Assembly: GCF_000719775.1 (NCBI RefSeq)
Contig: NZ_JOHR01000008.1
Span: 124,001-188,000 of the forward strand
DNA from: Streptomyces sp. NRRL F-5135
GTDB taxonomy: Bacteria; Actinomycetota; Actinomycetes; Streptomycetales; Streptomycetaceae
Reading direction: 5' to 3'
Length of the DNA stretch: 64,000 bases
The notes under the pieces were generated by a model, which saw only the letters and a program-made list of their open reading frames with translations, ran no database searches and was not told the origin of the DNA. This document shows, in pieces, positions 55,268 through 64,000 of the stretch (positions are counted from its first letter, which is position 1; the number at the start of each line of letters is the position of its first letter). Position numbers and translations under genes: made by a program.

Positions 55268-56230
55268 ATGGTTGAGCATCGCGCTGTCGACGTGAACGGT
55301 GTACGGCTGCACATCGCGGAGGAGGGCGAAGGGCCACTCGTGGTGCTGCTGCACGGCTTCCCCGAGTGCTGGTACTCGTGGCGGCACCAGTTCGGCCCGC
55401 TCGCCGCCCGCGGCTTCCATGTCGTCGCCCCCGACCAGCGCGGCTACGGCCGCAGCGAACGCCCCGAGGCGGTCGACGCGTACACGATCCTGCACCTCGT
55501 CGGCGATGTCGTCGGCCTGATCCACGCGCTGGGCGAGGAACGGGCCTTCGTCGTGGGCCACGACTGGGGCGCGCCCGTCGCCTGGCACACGGCGCTGCTG
55601 CGGCCCGATGTCGTCCGTGGGGTCGCCGGGCTGAGCGTCCCGCCGCCGTTCCGGGGCGGTTCCCGGCCGCTGGAGGCGATGAACAAGCTGTTCGACGGGC
55701 AGTTCTACTGGAACTACTTCGAGAAGCCCGGGGTCGCCGAGGCCGAGTTCGAACGGGACGTGCGCACGTCCCTGCGGCGGTTCCTCTACGCGGCCTCCGG
55801 CGACAACCCCGCCAACGTCACCCCTCCCCAGCCGCTCGTCCCGCGTGGCGGCGGTTTCCTGGAGCGGATGCCCGAACCGGAGACGCTGCCGTCCTGGCTG
55901 ACCGAGGCCGATGTGGACGTCTTCGCCGAGGAGTACGCAGCGAACGGCTTCACCGGGGGCCTGAACTGGTACCGCAACCTCGACCGGAACTGGGAGCTGA
56001 CGGCCCCCTGGGCCGGTGCGAGGGTCCAGCCGCCCGCCCTCTACATCGCCGGTGACCGGGACCTGGTGACCACGTTCCCCGGCACCCCGGAACTCGTCGA
56101 GAACCTGCCCCGGCTGCTGCCCGACATCCGGGAGCCTCTCATCCTCCCCGGCTGCGGCCACTGGACACAGCAGGAGCGGCCGGACGAGGTCAACGCGGCA
56201 CTGCTCGGCTTCCTGGACGAACTGCTCTGA
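55268..56230 (+). CDS. Epoxide hydrolase-type alpha/beta hydrolase
   Basis: 320 residues. Oxyanion motif HGFPE in VVLLHGFPECWYSWRHQF, nucleophile D99 in GHDWGAPVAW, general-base H298 in GCGHWTQQE, acid in GDRDLVTTFP. The Asp nucleophile with HGFP and a W after the catalytic Asp is the epoxide hydrolase pattern (cap with Tyr residues near FYWNYFEKPGV). Haloalkane dehalogenase is excluded by lack of its Trp/Asn signature, as far as I can see. ATG at 55268 is the only family-like start. Divergent from the dehydrogenase. Confidence 0.9.
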   Translation: MVEHRAVDVNGVRLHIAEEGEGPLVVLLHGFPECWYSWRHQFGPLAARGFHVVAPDQRGYGRSERPEAVDAYTILHLVGDVVGLIHALGEERAFVVGHDWGAPVAWHTALLRPDVVRGVAGLSVPPPFRGGSRPLEAMNKLFDGQFYWNYFEKPGVAEAEFERDVRTSLRRFLYAASGDNPANVTPPQPLVPRGGGFLERMPEPETLPSWLTEADVDVFAEEYAANGFTGGLNWYRNLDRNWELTAPWAGARVQPPALYIAGDRDLVTTFPGTPELVENLPRLLPDIREPLILPGCGHWTQQERPDEVNAALLGFLDELL

Positions 56231-56256
56231 TCCAGCCGGGTCCCGGTCCGTTCCGG

Positions 56257-56350
56257 CCGCCGTGCCGCCGTGCCACCGTGCTGCCGTGCTGCCGTGCTGC
56301 CGTGCTGCCGTGCTGCCGTGCTGCCGTGCTGCCGTGCTGCCGTGCTGCCG
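56257..56350. repeat. 8-bp tandem repeat (CTGCCGTG) array
   Basis: Eight perfect copies of CTGCCGTG (56281-56344), preceded by three diverged copies from 56257, and a partial copy after. It lies between the epoxide hydrolase and the end of the kinase gene. The unit is not a multiple of three. Confidence 0.95.
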
Positions 56351-56374
56351 AGGAGCGGATACAGAGCGTGACAG

Positions 56375-58327
56375 TCAGCGGGCGGCGTCGCTCGGCGGCG
56401 GCTGCCAGCTGCGCAGGACCGCGTCGAACTGCTTGCGCGTCTCGGTCCAGTCCTCCGCGGGACCGGCCATGTAGATGGCGTACTCCGTGGTGCTGTCCTC
56501 GGAGTAGTAGACCTGGTCGATCGCGCGCCGCTCGATCGGCGCCGCCGTCGCGTTCCAGGTGAACTCCCAGCGGGCGGACAGCTTCATGTCGCGGAATTCG
56601 TTCGGCGCGAGCTCCAGCCGTTCGTACTGCGGAAGCCGCTTCAGGACGCCCTGCTCCATGCTTTGCAGGTGCTGGTACGGCGTCTCGAAGTCGGGCGGGC
56701 CGATGCTGATCCGTATGAGATGCAGACCGTTGTCGGGGGAGTAGTCGATCTGCTCGCTGTCGGTGAGGCGCTCCCAGCCCTCGGGGACGCTCATGCTGAA
56801 GCCCTCCGGGGCCTCGACGCGCTGCCAGCCCTCGGCGACCGTGTCCCCCTGGGAGCCGCCGGTGTCGCCATGGTCCGTTCCGCCGGAGGTCGTGTCGTCG
56901 GCGGTCGTATCGTCACCGGACGTACCACCGTTCCCCGTTCCGCCTCCGGTGTCGGTCACGTTCTCCTCGGAACCGCCACCGCCGTTCGAGTACTGCAGGG
57001 CGGCGTATCCGGCACCGCTCCCGAGAAGAGCCGCGACGACGACGGCCACGAGCGTCCTGCGCCTGCGGTCGCGCCGACGGTCCCGCTCCGGCTCCCGGGC
57101 TCCGTGCGGGCCCTGGGCCCGGGGCTCGCCCGGCCCCTGCCCCTGGCCCGGCTGGTGGTACCCCGCCGGAAGAGGTGCGGACGGCATCGGTCCGGGTGGC
57201 ACGGTCCCGGCCCCGACCCCGGCTCCTGCGCCGGTATCGGAGGCGGCGACGGCACCGCCACCGGCGCCGAGGCCGGTCCCGGCAGCCGCTCCGGCCCCGG
57301 CTCCGGCTTCGATGCCCGATGCCGACTGGCTCCCGGCGGACTCCGAGGCCGCGGGCTGTGGCCGGTCCTGCGCGGGAGGCAGCTCCTGCGCGGGAGACGG
57401 GGCTTGCGCGTCGGCGGGGGCTTGCGCGTCGGCGGGCGACGACAGCCGGTCGCTGTCCGGCAGCACCCGGGTCCGCGCGTGCGTCGTCGCCTCGGCGCTC
57501 TCCGCCCGCCCCTCCAGCACCCCGCGGAGCATCCGCTCGGCCTCGTCCGCCTCCGGCCGGTCCTGCGGCTCCTTGGCGAGCAGCGCGTCGATCACGGACG
57601 TGAGCGGCCCCGCACGCTCGGGGCGGTGCACCTCCTCCGCCACCACGGCCTGCATGGTGCTCAGCGGTGAGGTGCGGCGGAACGGCGAGTTCCCCTGCAC
57701 CGCCGTGTACAGCGTCACCCCCAGCGACCAGAGGTCGGACGCCGGCCCGGGGTCGGAGCCTCGTACCCGTTCAGGTGCCAGGTAATCGATGGAACCGATG
57801 AGTTCACCGGTCCTGGTGAGGGTCGAGTCCCCTTCTATCGCCGCGATGCCGAAGTCGGTGAGCAGCACCCTGCTGCCCCGTTCGAGCAGCACGTTGCCGG
57901 GCTTCACATCGCGGTGCAGCACCCCCGCGGCGTGCGCGGCACGCAGTGCGTCGAGGGTCTCCAGGCCGATCCTGGCCACCTCGTGGACCGCGAGCGGCCC
58001 CGACGCCTTGATGGTGTCGGCCAGGGACGGGCCCTCGACGTACTGCATGACGATCCACGGCCGGTCGTCGTGGTCGAGGACGTCATGGACGGTCACGACG
58101 CCCGGGTGGGTGATCCGGGCCGCGGCCCGCGCCTCCGTGCGGGTCCGCCGGTGCAGGACGGCGCGGTCGGCCTCGGAGACATAGTTCCCCGCGGTCAGCT
58201 CCTTGATGGCCACCACGCGGTGCAGCACCTCGTCGTGGGCGCGCCACACCTTGCCCATGCCGCCGCTGCCGATGGCCTCACCCAGCCGGTAGCGGCCGGC
58301 GAGCACCGGCCCCGTGCTCGTACCCAT
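56375..58327 (-). CDS. Membrane Ser/Thr protein kinase with exported sensor domain (1)
   Basis: 650 residues. PknB-like kinase: GSGGMG near 20, K42 in VAIKE, HRD at 138-140 with KPGN, DFG at 158-160, a PSTK activation segment (STLTRTGELIGSIDYLAPE). A Pro/Ala/Gly linker and one membrane segment near 423-446 follow, then an exported domain (GWQRVEAPEGFSMSVPEGWE and YQHLQSMEQGVLKRLPQYER) shared with the two neighbours. Start ATG at 58327; a frame upstream is possible. The first of three same-strand kinase-like genes. Confidence 0.92.
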   Translation of the reverse strand: MGTSTGPVLAGRYRLGEAIGSGGMGKVWRAHDEVLHRVVAIKELTAGNYVSEADRAVLHRRTRTEARAAARITHPGVVTVHDVLDHDDRPWIVMQYVEGPSLADTIKASGPLAVHEVARIGLETLDALRAAHAAGVLHRDVKPGNVLLERGSRVLLTDFGIAAIEGDSTLTRTGELIGSIDYLAPERVRGSDPGPASDLWSLGVTLYTAVQGNSPFRRTSPLSTMQAVVAEEVHRPERAGPLTSVIDALLAKEPQDRPEADEAERMLRGVLEGRAESAEATTHARTRVLPDSDRLSSPADAQAPADAQAPSPAQELPPAQDRPQPAASESAGSQSASGIEAGAGAGAAAGTGLGAGGGAVAASDTGAGAGVGAGTVPPGPMPSAPLPAGYHQPGQGQGPGEPRAQGPHGAREPERDRRRDRRRRTLVAVVVAALLGSGAGYAALQYSNGGGGSEENVTDTGGGTGNGGTSGDDTTADDTTSGGTDHGDTGGSQGDTVAEGWQRVEAPEGFSMSVPEGWERLTDSEQIDYSPDNGLHLIRISIGPPDFETPYQHLQSMEQGVLKRLPQYERLELAPNEFRDMKLSARWEFTWNATAAPIERRAIDQVYYSEDSTTEYAIYMAGPAEDWTETRKQFDAVLRSWQPPPSDAAR

Positions 58328-58555
58328 GTCCGTGCCCCGTACCTCGATCGTGCTCCATGTCCTGCCCGGTTCCTCGGGGTCACAGGTTACGGAGCGAAGG
58401 CCCATGGGGGGAACTTCGGGTGTCCCAGGTAACCGCACTGTGATCCCAGAGCGCGACAAAGTCGCCCGTAGAGGACGTACGGCGGGACAGGGTACGCCTC
58501 CTGACGGCGCGGGAGATCCCGACTCGGTCACCCTCCGTGAAGAGGACCTTACCTC

Positions 58556-61500
58556 TCAGCCCGTCATGCGGTAGGCGTTCACGGCCTGTTGGTACATCTC
58601 GTCGACCTTGTCCCGCTCTCCCTCCGGGCCGATGACCTGGATGACGTGGTACCGGCCACCGATGACCATCGCGAGGTTCCGTACGTAGACGGGGCGGCCG
58701 CTGCTGTCCTGCCAGGTGTACCGGCCCTCGGCCATGGCCTGCCGGCCCACGTCGACCCGGCGTTCCCCGCTGACCTCCGCCCAGGAGGAGTCGCGGTACG
58801 GCTGGATCTCGCGCTCCTTGTCACGCTGGTAGGCCAGCGGGTCCGCGCCGTTGTCCGCGACGGAGTCCCGGCCCGGTACGACGATCAGCGTGAAGTCGCC
58901 GCCCTCGTAGCGGACTTGCCCGCTGTCGTTGATGGGCCGACGCTGCCAGTCCTCGTCGACCGCGATCTGGAACCCTTCCCTGTCCTTGCGGAGGACGTAG
59001 CCGTCGGCGACGTTGACGGCGGGGTCGGAGGTCTGCGGCGCGGAGGCGTTGGGCTGCTCGGCGCCGCCCGAACCCGCGTCCGCCGAGCCGGGGTCCGTCG
59101 TTTCCGACGGCCGGCCGGAATTCCGACCGCCCGGCGCCGCGCCCCCGGCGGACACGCCCGGACTCGCCTCGCCGACGCTGCTGCCGGGGCCACCCGTGTC
59201 GTTCTTGGGCATGAAGAGAACGGCGTAGGCGATGGCGGCGGCGAGCAGCAGCAGTATCAGCAGCAGGAGGGTGCGGCCCAGCGCGCGCGGGCCGCGGCCC
59301 TGCCCCGACCGCCCGGAGGCGCCCAGCCGTTCCGCGCGGGCGTACGCCTCCTCGGCCCCGGGCGGGTACCGGCCGTCGTCCCCGTACGGGAGCGTCGCCT
59401 CCTGCTGGAACCGCGCCTGCCGAGTCCGCTCGTCGGACATGTCCGCACCGGACATGCCGATCGCGCCGGCCCCGCTGTCCCTGCCCGCGCGCTCCGCCCG
59501 CTCCTTGCCCCTGCGGTGACGGTGGCGCCCGTGACCGAGGTCGCGGTCGCGCCCCCGCCACCAGCGCTTGCGCACCAACTCGCCACGGCGCCGCACGATC
59601 GGCAGCCGCGTCTCGTCCGCGGGCAGCGGTACGACGTCCAGTCCGGCCTCCGGTTCGGGCGCGGACCTTATGAGCGACCGCAGCCAGCCGCGCAGTTCCT
59701 CGAAGTCCGGGCGTTCGGTGGGGTCCTGTCGCAGCAGCGACTCCACGACCGGGCGCAGCGGACCGCACTCCTCGGCGAATGCGGGTGGTTCGGCGCAGAC
59801 GAGCTGGACGAGCTCGGCCGCGTTCTCCTCCGGGTACGGGGCGTGGCCCTGCACCGCGCGGTACAGCAGCGCGCCGAGCGCCCACAGGTCGGTGGCGGGC
59901 CCGATGGGCGGGGCCAGCTGCCAGTTCTCGTGCACGGGCCCGGCCTGCTCGGGCGCCCAGCGCTCGGTGACCGCGCCGACGACGGCGATCCGCGCCTGCC
60001 GGGCGCGCTCGGCGGCCAGCGGCGTGGCGGGGCCCCGGTAGGCGGGCAGCGAACCGCTCGCCACGATGTCGTCCCAGCGTCCGGCTCCCGCGCCCGGTTC
60101 CGGTACGGCGGGCAGGGCCGCCGCGTACCGCTGCGCGCCGCCGCCCGTGCCGGCGCTCATGCCGGTCCCGCTGGCGGCGCCCGTTCGGCCGCTTCCGCCG
60201 CCGCCCGCCGCCGGCAGCGACCCGGAGGAGTCGTTCCATGACGTCGGGCCGTCGTGCCAACTGCCCGAGAGCCGGGGCCGGTAGGGGGTGGGCGGGTCGT
60301 CGTCCTCGTCGGCGTCGGCCTCGCCGAAGGGCCGGGGCCGGTCCCACCAGTCCGGCTCGCCGCCGCTCGAGGGGCCGCGGTCCTCCTGGGTGCCCCACGA
60401 GTCGTACACGGGCCCCGGCGCGGGGTCGTACGCGGATTCCGGCGACGGGCGGTCCGGCCGACCGTGCGCCGGGACGTGCCGCGCGGAGGCGTCCGTTCCC
60501 TCACCGCGTCGGGTGACGTCGGCGCCGGAGCCCACGCCCTGGCCACCCGTTCCCGTCGTGTCCGTCGCTCCCGCCACACCCGTCGCGTCCGTGTCCCGGT
60601 CCGCCGACGGAGGCAGCGCTTCCGCGCCCGGCCCCTGGTCCTCGTGCGCGCGTGCCGCCGCGCGTGCGCCCGCGCGGTAGGCGGCGATGGCCCCGGCACG
60701 GGCGGCCCGGATGTCACCCGCGGCACTCCCGCCCGGCAGCGCGCTCCGGCCGCCGTACGGGGCCGGGATCCCGGACGTGTCGCGTGGCGGACGCGGCATC
60801 GCGCCGGACGTACCGGAGGAGGCGCCGTCGTCGTACGGGGCGTCCGCCGCCCGTGCCGTCTCCAGCGCGGCTCGGCCCGGACCGCCCGGCACGCCCGTGG
60901 TCACCCCCGGGTCGTACGGCAGCCCCGGCGCCTCATGGCCGTGGCCCGCCAGCCCCTGGGGCGGTACGACGTGGTCCGCCGGCCCGGGACGGTCCCGCGG
61001 TCCGCCCGGGGCCCCGTAACCCTGCTCGTGGTCCTGCTCGCCGCCCTGCTCGAGCGCGTGCGCGCCGGGCCGCTCCGCCCCGTACGGATCGGCCCCGTAC
61101 GGTTCCGAGTCGTAGGACTCCGGTCCGTGGCGCCCCGGCTCGTAGGACTCCGACTCGTGGTGCCCCTGCCGGCCGGGCCCCGCCTGGTCGGGCCGCTCCG
61201 GTACGGGCACCGGCGCGTAGCCGCACAGCGCCTCCTCGGCGGCACCGGCCGCGAGGCCGGTGAGCACGACGCGCCCGTCGTCGCAGACGAGCACCGTGCG
61301 CACGGTGATGTTCCGGTGGGTCCAGCCGTGCCCGTGCAGCACGCGGACGGCGGCGAGCACGTCCGAGGCGATCTCCGCCGCGCGGAACGGGTTCAGCGGC
61401 CTCTCGGCGAGCAGCGCGGCCAGCGGTCTGGCGGCGACGAGTTCGCTCACTATCCACAGCGAGCCCGCCTCGGCGAACACGTCGAAGACCTGGTCCAGCC

Positions 61501-61789
61501 GTGGGTGGTCCGGGATCTGGGCCGCGCTCTGGGCCGCCTCGATCGCCCGCCGTACCGCCGGATCCGTCGCCTTGCGCACCGAGCGTCCGGAGACCCGGCG
61601 CGGCACGGCGTCACCGTCGGCGTCGACGACCTCCGCGTCCACGACCTCCGGCAGGGGCACCTGCCTGACGAGGACTTCCTGCCCGCTGTAGGTGTCGAAC
61701 GCCCTCGTCTCGGCAAGCTCGTACTCGTCGGAGGGCGGCAACGGCAGGCGGTAGCGGTCGGCCAGCACCCGGCCCGCGTAGTCGTCCAC
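58556..61789 (-). CDS. Membrane pseudokinase with a large activation-loop insertion
   Basis: 1077 residues. The kinase fold is recognisable but the catalytic residues are lost: the VAIK Lys is R42 (VLVRQVPL), HRD is HRN at 158-160 (THRNITVRTVLV), and DFG is TGL (VVLTGLAAG). An insert of about 380 low-complexity residues (190-570) splits the fold before the APE-like WAPEQ and DLWALGALLYRAVQG. One membrane segment near 838-860, then the shared exported domain (GFQIAVDEDWQRRPI, PVYVRNLAMVIGGRYHVIQV). It may be a scaffold or regulator of the flanking kinases. GTG start at 61789. The insert includes Gly/Pro/Glu/Tyr tracts coded by short repeats. Confidence 0.88.
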   Translation of the reverse strand: MDDYAGRVLADRYRLPLPPSDEYELAETRAFDTYSGQEVLVRQVPLPEVVDAEVVDADGDAVPRRVSGRSVRKATDPAVRRAIEAAQSAAQIPDHPRLDQVFDVFAEAGSLWIVSELVAARPLAALLAERPLNPFRAAEIASDVLAAVRVLHGHGWTHRNITVRTVLVCDDGRVVLTGLAAGAAEEALCGYAPVPVPERPDQAGPGRQGHHESESYEPGRHGPESYDSEPYGADPYGAERPGAHALEQGGEQDHEQGYGAPGGPRDRPGPADHVVPPQGLAGHGHEAPGLPYDPGVTTGVPGGPGRAALETARAADAPYDDGASSGTSGAMPRPPRDTSGIPAPYGGRSALPGGSAAGDIRAARAGAIAAYRAGARAAARAHEDQGPGAEALPPSADRDTDATGVAGATDTTGTGGQGVGSGADVTRRGEGTDASARHVPAHGRPDRPSPESAYDPAPGPVYDSWGTQEDRGPSSGGEPDWWDRPRPFGEADADEDDDPPTPYRPRLSGSWHDGPTSWNDSSGSLPAAGGGGSGRTGAASGTGMSAGTGGGAQRYAAALPAVPEPGAGAGRWDDIVASGSLPAYRGPATPLAAERARQARIAVVGAVTERWAPEQAGPVHENWQLAPPIGPATDLWALGALLYRAVQGHAPYPEENAAELVQLVCAEPPAFAEECGPLRPVVESLLRQDPTERPDFEELRGWLRSLIRSAPEPEAGLDVVPLPADETRLPIVRRRGELVRKRWWRGRDRDLGHGRHRHRRGKERAERAGRDSGAGAIGMSGADMSDERTRQARFQQEATLPYGDDGRYPPGAEEAYARAERLGASGRSGQGRGPRALGRTLLLLILLLLAAAIAYAVLFMPKNDTGGPGSSVGEASPGVSAGGAAPGGRNSGRPSETTDPGSADAGSGGAEQPNASAPQTSDPAVNVADGYVLRKDREGFQIAVDEDWQRRPINDSGQVRYEGGDFTLIVVPGRDSVADNGADPLAYQRDKEREIQPYRDSSWAEVSGERRVDVGRQAMAEGRYTWQDSSGRPVYVRNLAMVIGGRYHVIQVIGPEGERDKVDEMYQQAVNAYRMTG

Positions 61790-62007
61790 GACGCCTCCCC
61801 ACCAACACGCTGTCTCCCGGTCACGGAGACTCGCGAAACCGCCAATTCCGGTCGTCTACCGGCTCATTGTGGATGCGTACGGTTCGCGAGTTCTCACGAT
61901 ACGTGGCCGCGGGCGAACATGTCGCAGGGTCGCGGTAACCGACCCGGGAACATACGCCTTCGCCGAACCACATCCATCCCCGCAACGAGCCCCATTCATC
62001 CGCCCGT

Positions 62008-63972
62008 TCAGCCCTTCGGTGCGAACGTGGCGAATGCCGTCTCGCGCAGGGTCTCACACTTCTCCGAGTCCCATGCCTCCGCGCGACAACTGATCATGAT
62101 CGAGTAGCCGCGCTTGTCGTCGATCTTGAAACCCCTGTTCAGGACCCGTATCCGCTTGCCGCTCTGATCACGCTCGAACGCCCAGTCCGCGACGGTCGGA
62201 TAGCCCTTGTAGTCGACCTTCTTGATGTCGATCAGCCGGTAATTGCTGCTGCTCCCCCTGACCGCGGGCTCGGCCGCCCGCCAGGCGGCCGCGGCGTCGT
62301 CGGTCGGGCTGCCGCCGAAGTCCACCTGCACGCGCGGGAATCCGCCGTTCTCACTGAAAATGCCGCCAGAGTTCTGTCCGGCTATACCGGTCCGGTGAAA
62401 ACCCTTCGGCATGGCCATCGAGAAGCGGAATTGATCATCCGTGACGGTGGCGTAGTCCGCCGGCAGTTTCCCGTCGCCCTTCTCGCCGCCCCGGCCGTCC
62501 CCGCCGTCGTCGCCCGCACCGTCCGAGGCGTCCGGACCCTCCGACGCCTTCTCGTCGGAGCCGGAGTCCTTGCCCGAGTCCGGCTCCGACCGTCCGCTCG
62601 TGCCGCCCTCGTCCGCGCTCTTGGGCGAGTCCGTGTCGCGTCCGCCGTTCTCCACATCCTCGTTGCCGGTGGAGGTGCCCGCCGATACGGCCGAGCCGTC
62701 CCGGCCCGCCTTCGATCCGTTCGCGTCCTCGGAGGAGTCGCCGCTGAACGCGACGATCAGGACCGTGGAGATCAACGCCAGCGCGGCGACGACCGCGATG
62801 ATCACCAGTGTGCGCCGGGGCACGACGTCGGTGAGCGACGCGCGTGGCGGCACCGGCCGCGGCGGAGCCACGGGCTCCGTCCGCCGCGCGCCCACCGCGC
62901 CGGACCCGGCCGCCGCCGCGTTCTTCGCGGAGCGCAGCGCGCCGCGCAGCCGGTCGGCACCCCCGGCGGCCGCGGCCGCCACGGGCCGCGCAGCCGGCGT
63001 GGCCGGATCGGCGGCGGGCAGCGGCGGCAGCGGAACGACCCGGGTGGCCTCCGGCTCGGGTTCCGGCTCCCGCGCCGGCTCCTCCGGCGCGTTGAGGACC
63101 CCTTCGAGCAGCACCCGCGCACCCGCCTCGTCCAGCCGCTGGGCCGGATCCTTGGCGAGGAGCCCGTAGATGACCTCCGTCAGCGGCCCCGCGTTCTTGG
63201 GCGGGTCCAGCGGCTCGGTCATCACGGCCGTGAGGGTCGCTATGGCCGAACCCTTGTCGTACGGGGGACAGCCCTCCACCGACGCGTACAGCAGGCCGCC
63301 GAGCGACCAGAGGTCGGCGGCGGGCCCCGGCTTGTGCCCCCGGGCGCGCTCGGGCGAGATGTAGGAGGGGGCGCCGACGAGCATTCCGGTGGAGGTGACC
63401 GACGGGTCGCCCTCGACCTGGGCGATCCCGAAGTCCGTGAGGACGACCCGCCCGTCCTCGGCGATGAGCACGTTCGACGGCTTCACGTCCCGGTGCAGAA
63501 TGCCCTCGCGGTGCGCCGAACGCAGGACGTCCAGGACGGCGAGGCCCACCTCGGCCGCCCGTCTCGGTGACAGGAGGCCGTCCTCCCGGATCGCTTCGGC
63601 CAGCGACTTGCCCTCGACCAGCTCCATGACGATCCAGGGCCGGTCGTCCTCGTCCACGACGTCGAAGACGGTGACGGCGCCGTTGTTGCGGATCCGGGCG
63701 ATCGCCTTGGCCTCGCGCAGCGTGCGCGTGATGAGCCGTCGCTTCTCGTCCTCGTCGATGCTGGAGGGGAACCGCAGCTCCTTCACCGCGACCGTACGGC
63801 CGAGTGTCTCGTCGAGGGCTCGCCAGACGGTGCCCATGCCGCCGCGCCCGAGGACCGCGCCGAGCCGGTACCGCCCCGCGAGCAGCCGCCCCTCGGGGCT
63901 GGTGTCGGCGCTCTTGTCCGCGTCCTTACGGGGCTCCTTCGCCGTGTCCCGCAACTGCTTCGACTCCGACAT
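62008..63972 (-). CDS. Membrane Ser/Thr protein kinase with exported sensor domain (2)
   Basis: 654 residues, complete in the window. Kinase: GRGGMG 42-47, K64 in VAVKE, HRD 160-162 with KPSN, DFG 180-182, APE-like PSYISPERARG. Linker, membrane segment near 386-408 (TLVIIAVVAALALISTVLIV), then an exported domain (DDQFRFSMAMPKGFHRTGIA, YPTVADWAFERDQ, ISCRAEAWDSEKCETLRETAF) with two Cys, related to those of the neighbouring kinases. ATG at 63972. The 218-base gap (61790-62007) has no gene. Confidence 0.94.
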   Translation of the reverse strand: MSESKQLRDTAKEPRKDADKSADTSPEGRLLAGRYRLGAVLGRGGMGTVWRALDETLGRTVAVKELRFPSSIDEDEKRRLITRTLREAKAIARIRNNGAVTVFDVVDEDDRPWIVMELVEGKSLAEAIREDGLLSPRRAAEVGLAVLDVLRSAHREGILHRDVKPSNVLIAEDGRVVLTDFGIAQVEGDPSVTSTGMLVGAPSYISPERARGHKPGPAADLWSLGGLLYASVEGCPPYDKGSAIATLTAVMTEPLDPPKNAGPLTEVIYGLLAKDPAQRLDEAGARVLLEGVLNAPEEPAREPEPEPEATRVVPLPPLPAADPATPAARPVAAAAAGGADRLRGALRSAKNAAAAGSGAVGARRTEPVAPPRPVPPRASLTDVVPRRTLVIIAVVAALALISTVLIVAFSGDSSEDANGSKAGRDGSAVSAGTSTGNEDVENGGRDTDSPKSADEGGTSGRSEPDSGKDSGSDEKASEGPDASDGAGDDGGDGRGGEKGDGKLPADYATVTDDQFRFSMAMPKGFHRTGIAGQNSGGIFSENGGFPRVQVDFGGSPTDDAAAAWRAAEPAVRGSSSNYRLIDIKKVDYKGYPTVADWAFERDQSGKRIRVLNRGFKIDDKRGYSIMISCRAEAWDSEKCETLRETAFATFAPKG

Positions 63973-64000
63973 GCGTCCCCTCTGCGATACCCGATCCTGG

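Overview
The window is chromosomal DNA from a Streptomyces or very close relative. Evidence: very high GC with strong GC bias at third codon positions, many GTG starts, GTGA/ATGA start-stop overlaps, families typical of the genus (DUF2690 regulators, a PerM/DUF6350 protein, LAXTG surface protein, PspC histidine kinase, clustered Ser/Thr kinases), and only two in-frame TTA codons that I could find. From memory, and not checked here, the order mdh - folD - purHN - sucCD - icmB-like - pcrA - NlpC/P60 - guaA - chorismate mutase - GMC oxidoreductase - kinases matches the S. coelicolor SCO4775-SCO4827 region in reverse. I see no tRNA, rRNA, insertion sequence, prophage or CRISPR. This is core chromosome, not an island.

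Layout. 1-1.8 kb: the start of an aldehyde dehydrogenase and malate dehydrogenase (mdh). 2.2-6.4 kb: three tandem membrane-anchored HTH regulators, each with an exported domain, facing a secreted peptidoglycan-binding protein that resembles the exported half of the nearest regulator. 6.6-15 kb: DUF3017, folD, a small membrane protein, purH-purN (GTGA overlap), an unknown membrane protein and PerM. 15.2-16.8 kb: an HTH/sigma-like fusion with one membrane segment. 17-19.1 kb: sucC-sucD.

19.4-28.5 kb holds the most interesting block. A leftward, start-stop-overlapping operon (MoxR-type AAA ATPase, DUF5682, VWA protein) is set back to back with a rightward coupled pair (SWIM zinc finger, DUF5691), with an MmpS-like lipoprotein between them. 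DUF5682 carries two GxxH motifs plus Glu and Arg, in the order expected of TraB/TIKI-like enzymes. I read the block as an ATP-driven chaperone or metal-insertion module acting on that enzyme.

28.8-40.5 kb: an isobutyryl-CoA mutase small subunit, a lipase, an M23 peptidase with pentapeptide repeats, helicase PcrA, and two NlpC/P60 hydrolases, the first behind a ydaO-type c-di-AMP riboswitch. 40.5-46.6 kb: a LuxR response regulator, a PspC histidine kinase, PspC-related membrane proteins, DoxX and an unknown membrane protein. 46.8-49.9 kb: a Uma2 gene broken by a TAG, guaA, and chorismate mutase behind a Phe/Tyr-containing leader peptide and hairpin that looks like an attenuator. 50-56.2 kb: an LAXTG surface protein, GMC oxidoreductase, succinic-semialdehyde-type dehydrogenase and epoxide hydrolase. 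56.4-64 kb: three single-pass kinase-like proteins; the middle one has lost its catalytic residues.

Short tandem repeats (7, 8, 12, 15 and 16 bp units) are frequent. Those inside genes keep the frame; several outside do not.
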